Assembly (NCBI GenBank): GCA_903841915.1
Contig: CAIMKO010000223.1
Span: 1-6,339 of the forward strand
Reading direction: 5' to 3'
DNA from: an uncultured Chitinophagaceae bacterium
GTDB taxonomy: Bacteria > Bacteroidota > Bacteroidia > Chitinophagales > Chitinophagaceae
Length of the DNA: 6,339 nucleotides
Part shown: in pieces, positions 6,302 to 6,339 of the stretch
How the letters are laid out: each line of letters opens with the position of its first letter
Numbering within the stretch: position 1 is the first letter of the stretch
Notes under the pieces: generated by a model
The model's input: only the letters and a program-made list of their open reading frames with translations
Database searches by the model: none
What the model was told of the DNA's origin: nothing
Position numbers and translations under genes: made by a program

Positions 6302-6339
6302 ACGGTTAAAAATCCCTTAATTCGGCGTAAAATATCCCC

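Noticed and set aside
1..6339. CRISPR array, tRNA/rRNA gene, insertion sequence or prophage
   Set aside because: I saw no regularly spaced repeats with unique spacers, no tRNA-like cloverleaf, no transposase or integrase reading frame and no terminal inverted repeats.

Overview
The window looks like chromosomal DNA of a member of the Bacteroidota, most probably of the Chitinophagaceae or a close relative. The grounds are an outer-membrane beta-barrel receptor with an N-terminal carboxypeptidase-regulatory-like domain, -7 promoter elements of the Bacteroidota form TAnnTTTG, starts without Shine-Dalgarno sequences but with A-rich upstream bases, and the style of the two-component proteins. The genus assignment is inference from protein character, not from a database search.

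Layout. Positions 1-2048 (minus) hold the first 682 codons of a TonB-dependent-receptor-like outer-membrane protein whose C-terminal barrel lies outside the window. A 173-bp divergent intergenic region (2049-2221) carries a promoter for each side and three phased GGTTAAT repeats. Positions 2222-3415 (plus) encode a stand-alone C-terminal half of the carbamoyl-phosphate synthase large subunit (CarB): the second ATP-grasp synthetase unit is intact, but the first synthetase unit, the oligomerisation domain and the MGS allosteric domain are absent. A strong symmetrical hairpin (3428-3464) separates it from a convergent minus-strand operon. In transcription order that operon reads 7-TM membrane protein (5607-4957), sensor-less histidine kinase (4981-4151) and NarL/FixJ-type response regulator (4147-3482); the first two genes overlap by 25 bp and the last two are 3 bp apart. 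Upstream of it, a single gene for a 161-aa soluble protein with a CPPFC motif (6182-5697) ends in its own terminator (5641-5669). The last 157 bp are AT-rich, with no gene and one short inverted repeat.

How the parts work together. The kinase and regulator form a two-component pair. Because the kinase has one membrane segment and no sensor domain, the translationally coupled 7-TM protein is the natural candidate for its signal-receiving partner. The half-CarB should make carbamoyl phosphate either with a separately encoded N-terminal half or as a homodimer; nothing in the window links it to arginine or pyrimidine genes. The two most interesting points are the detached half-CarB with its own promoter and the 7-TM/kinase/regulator module.
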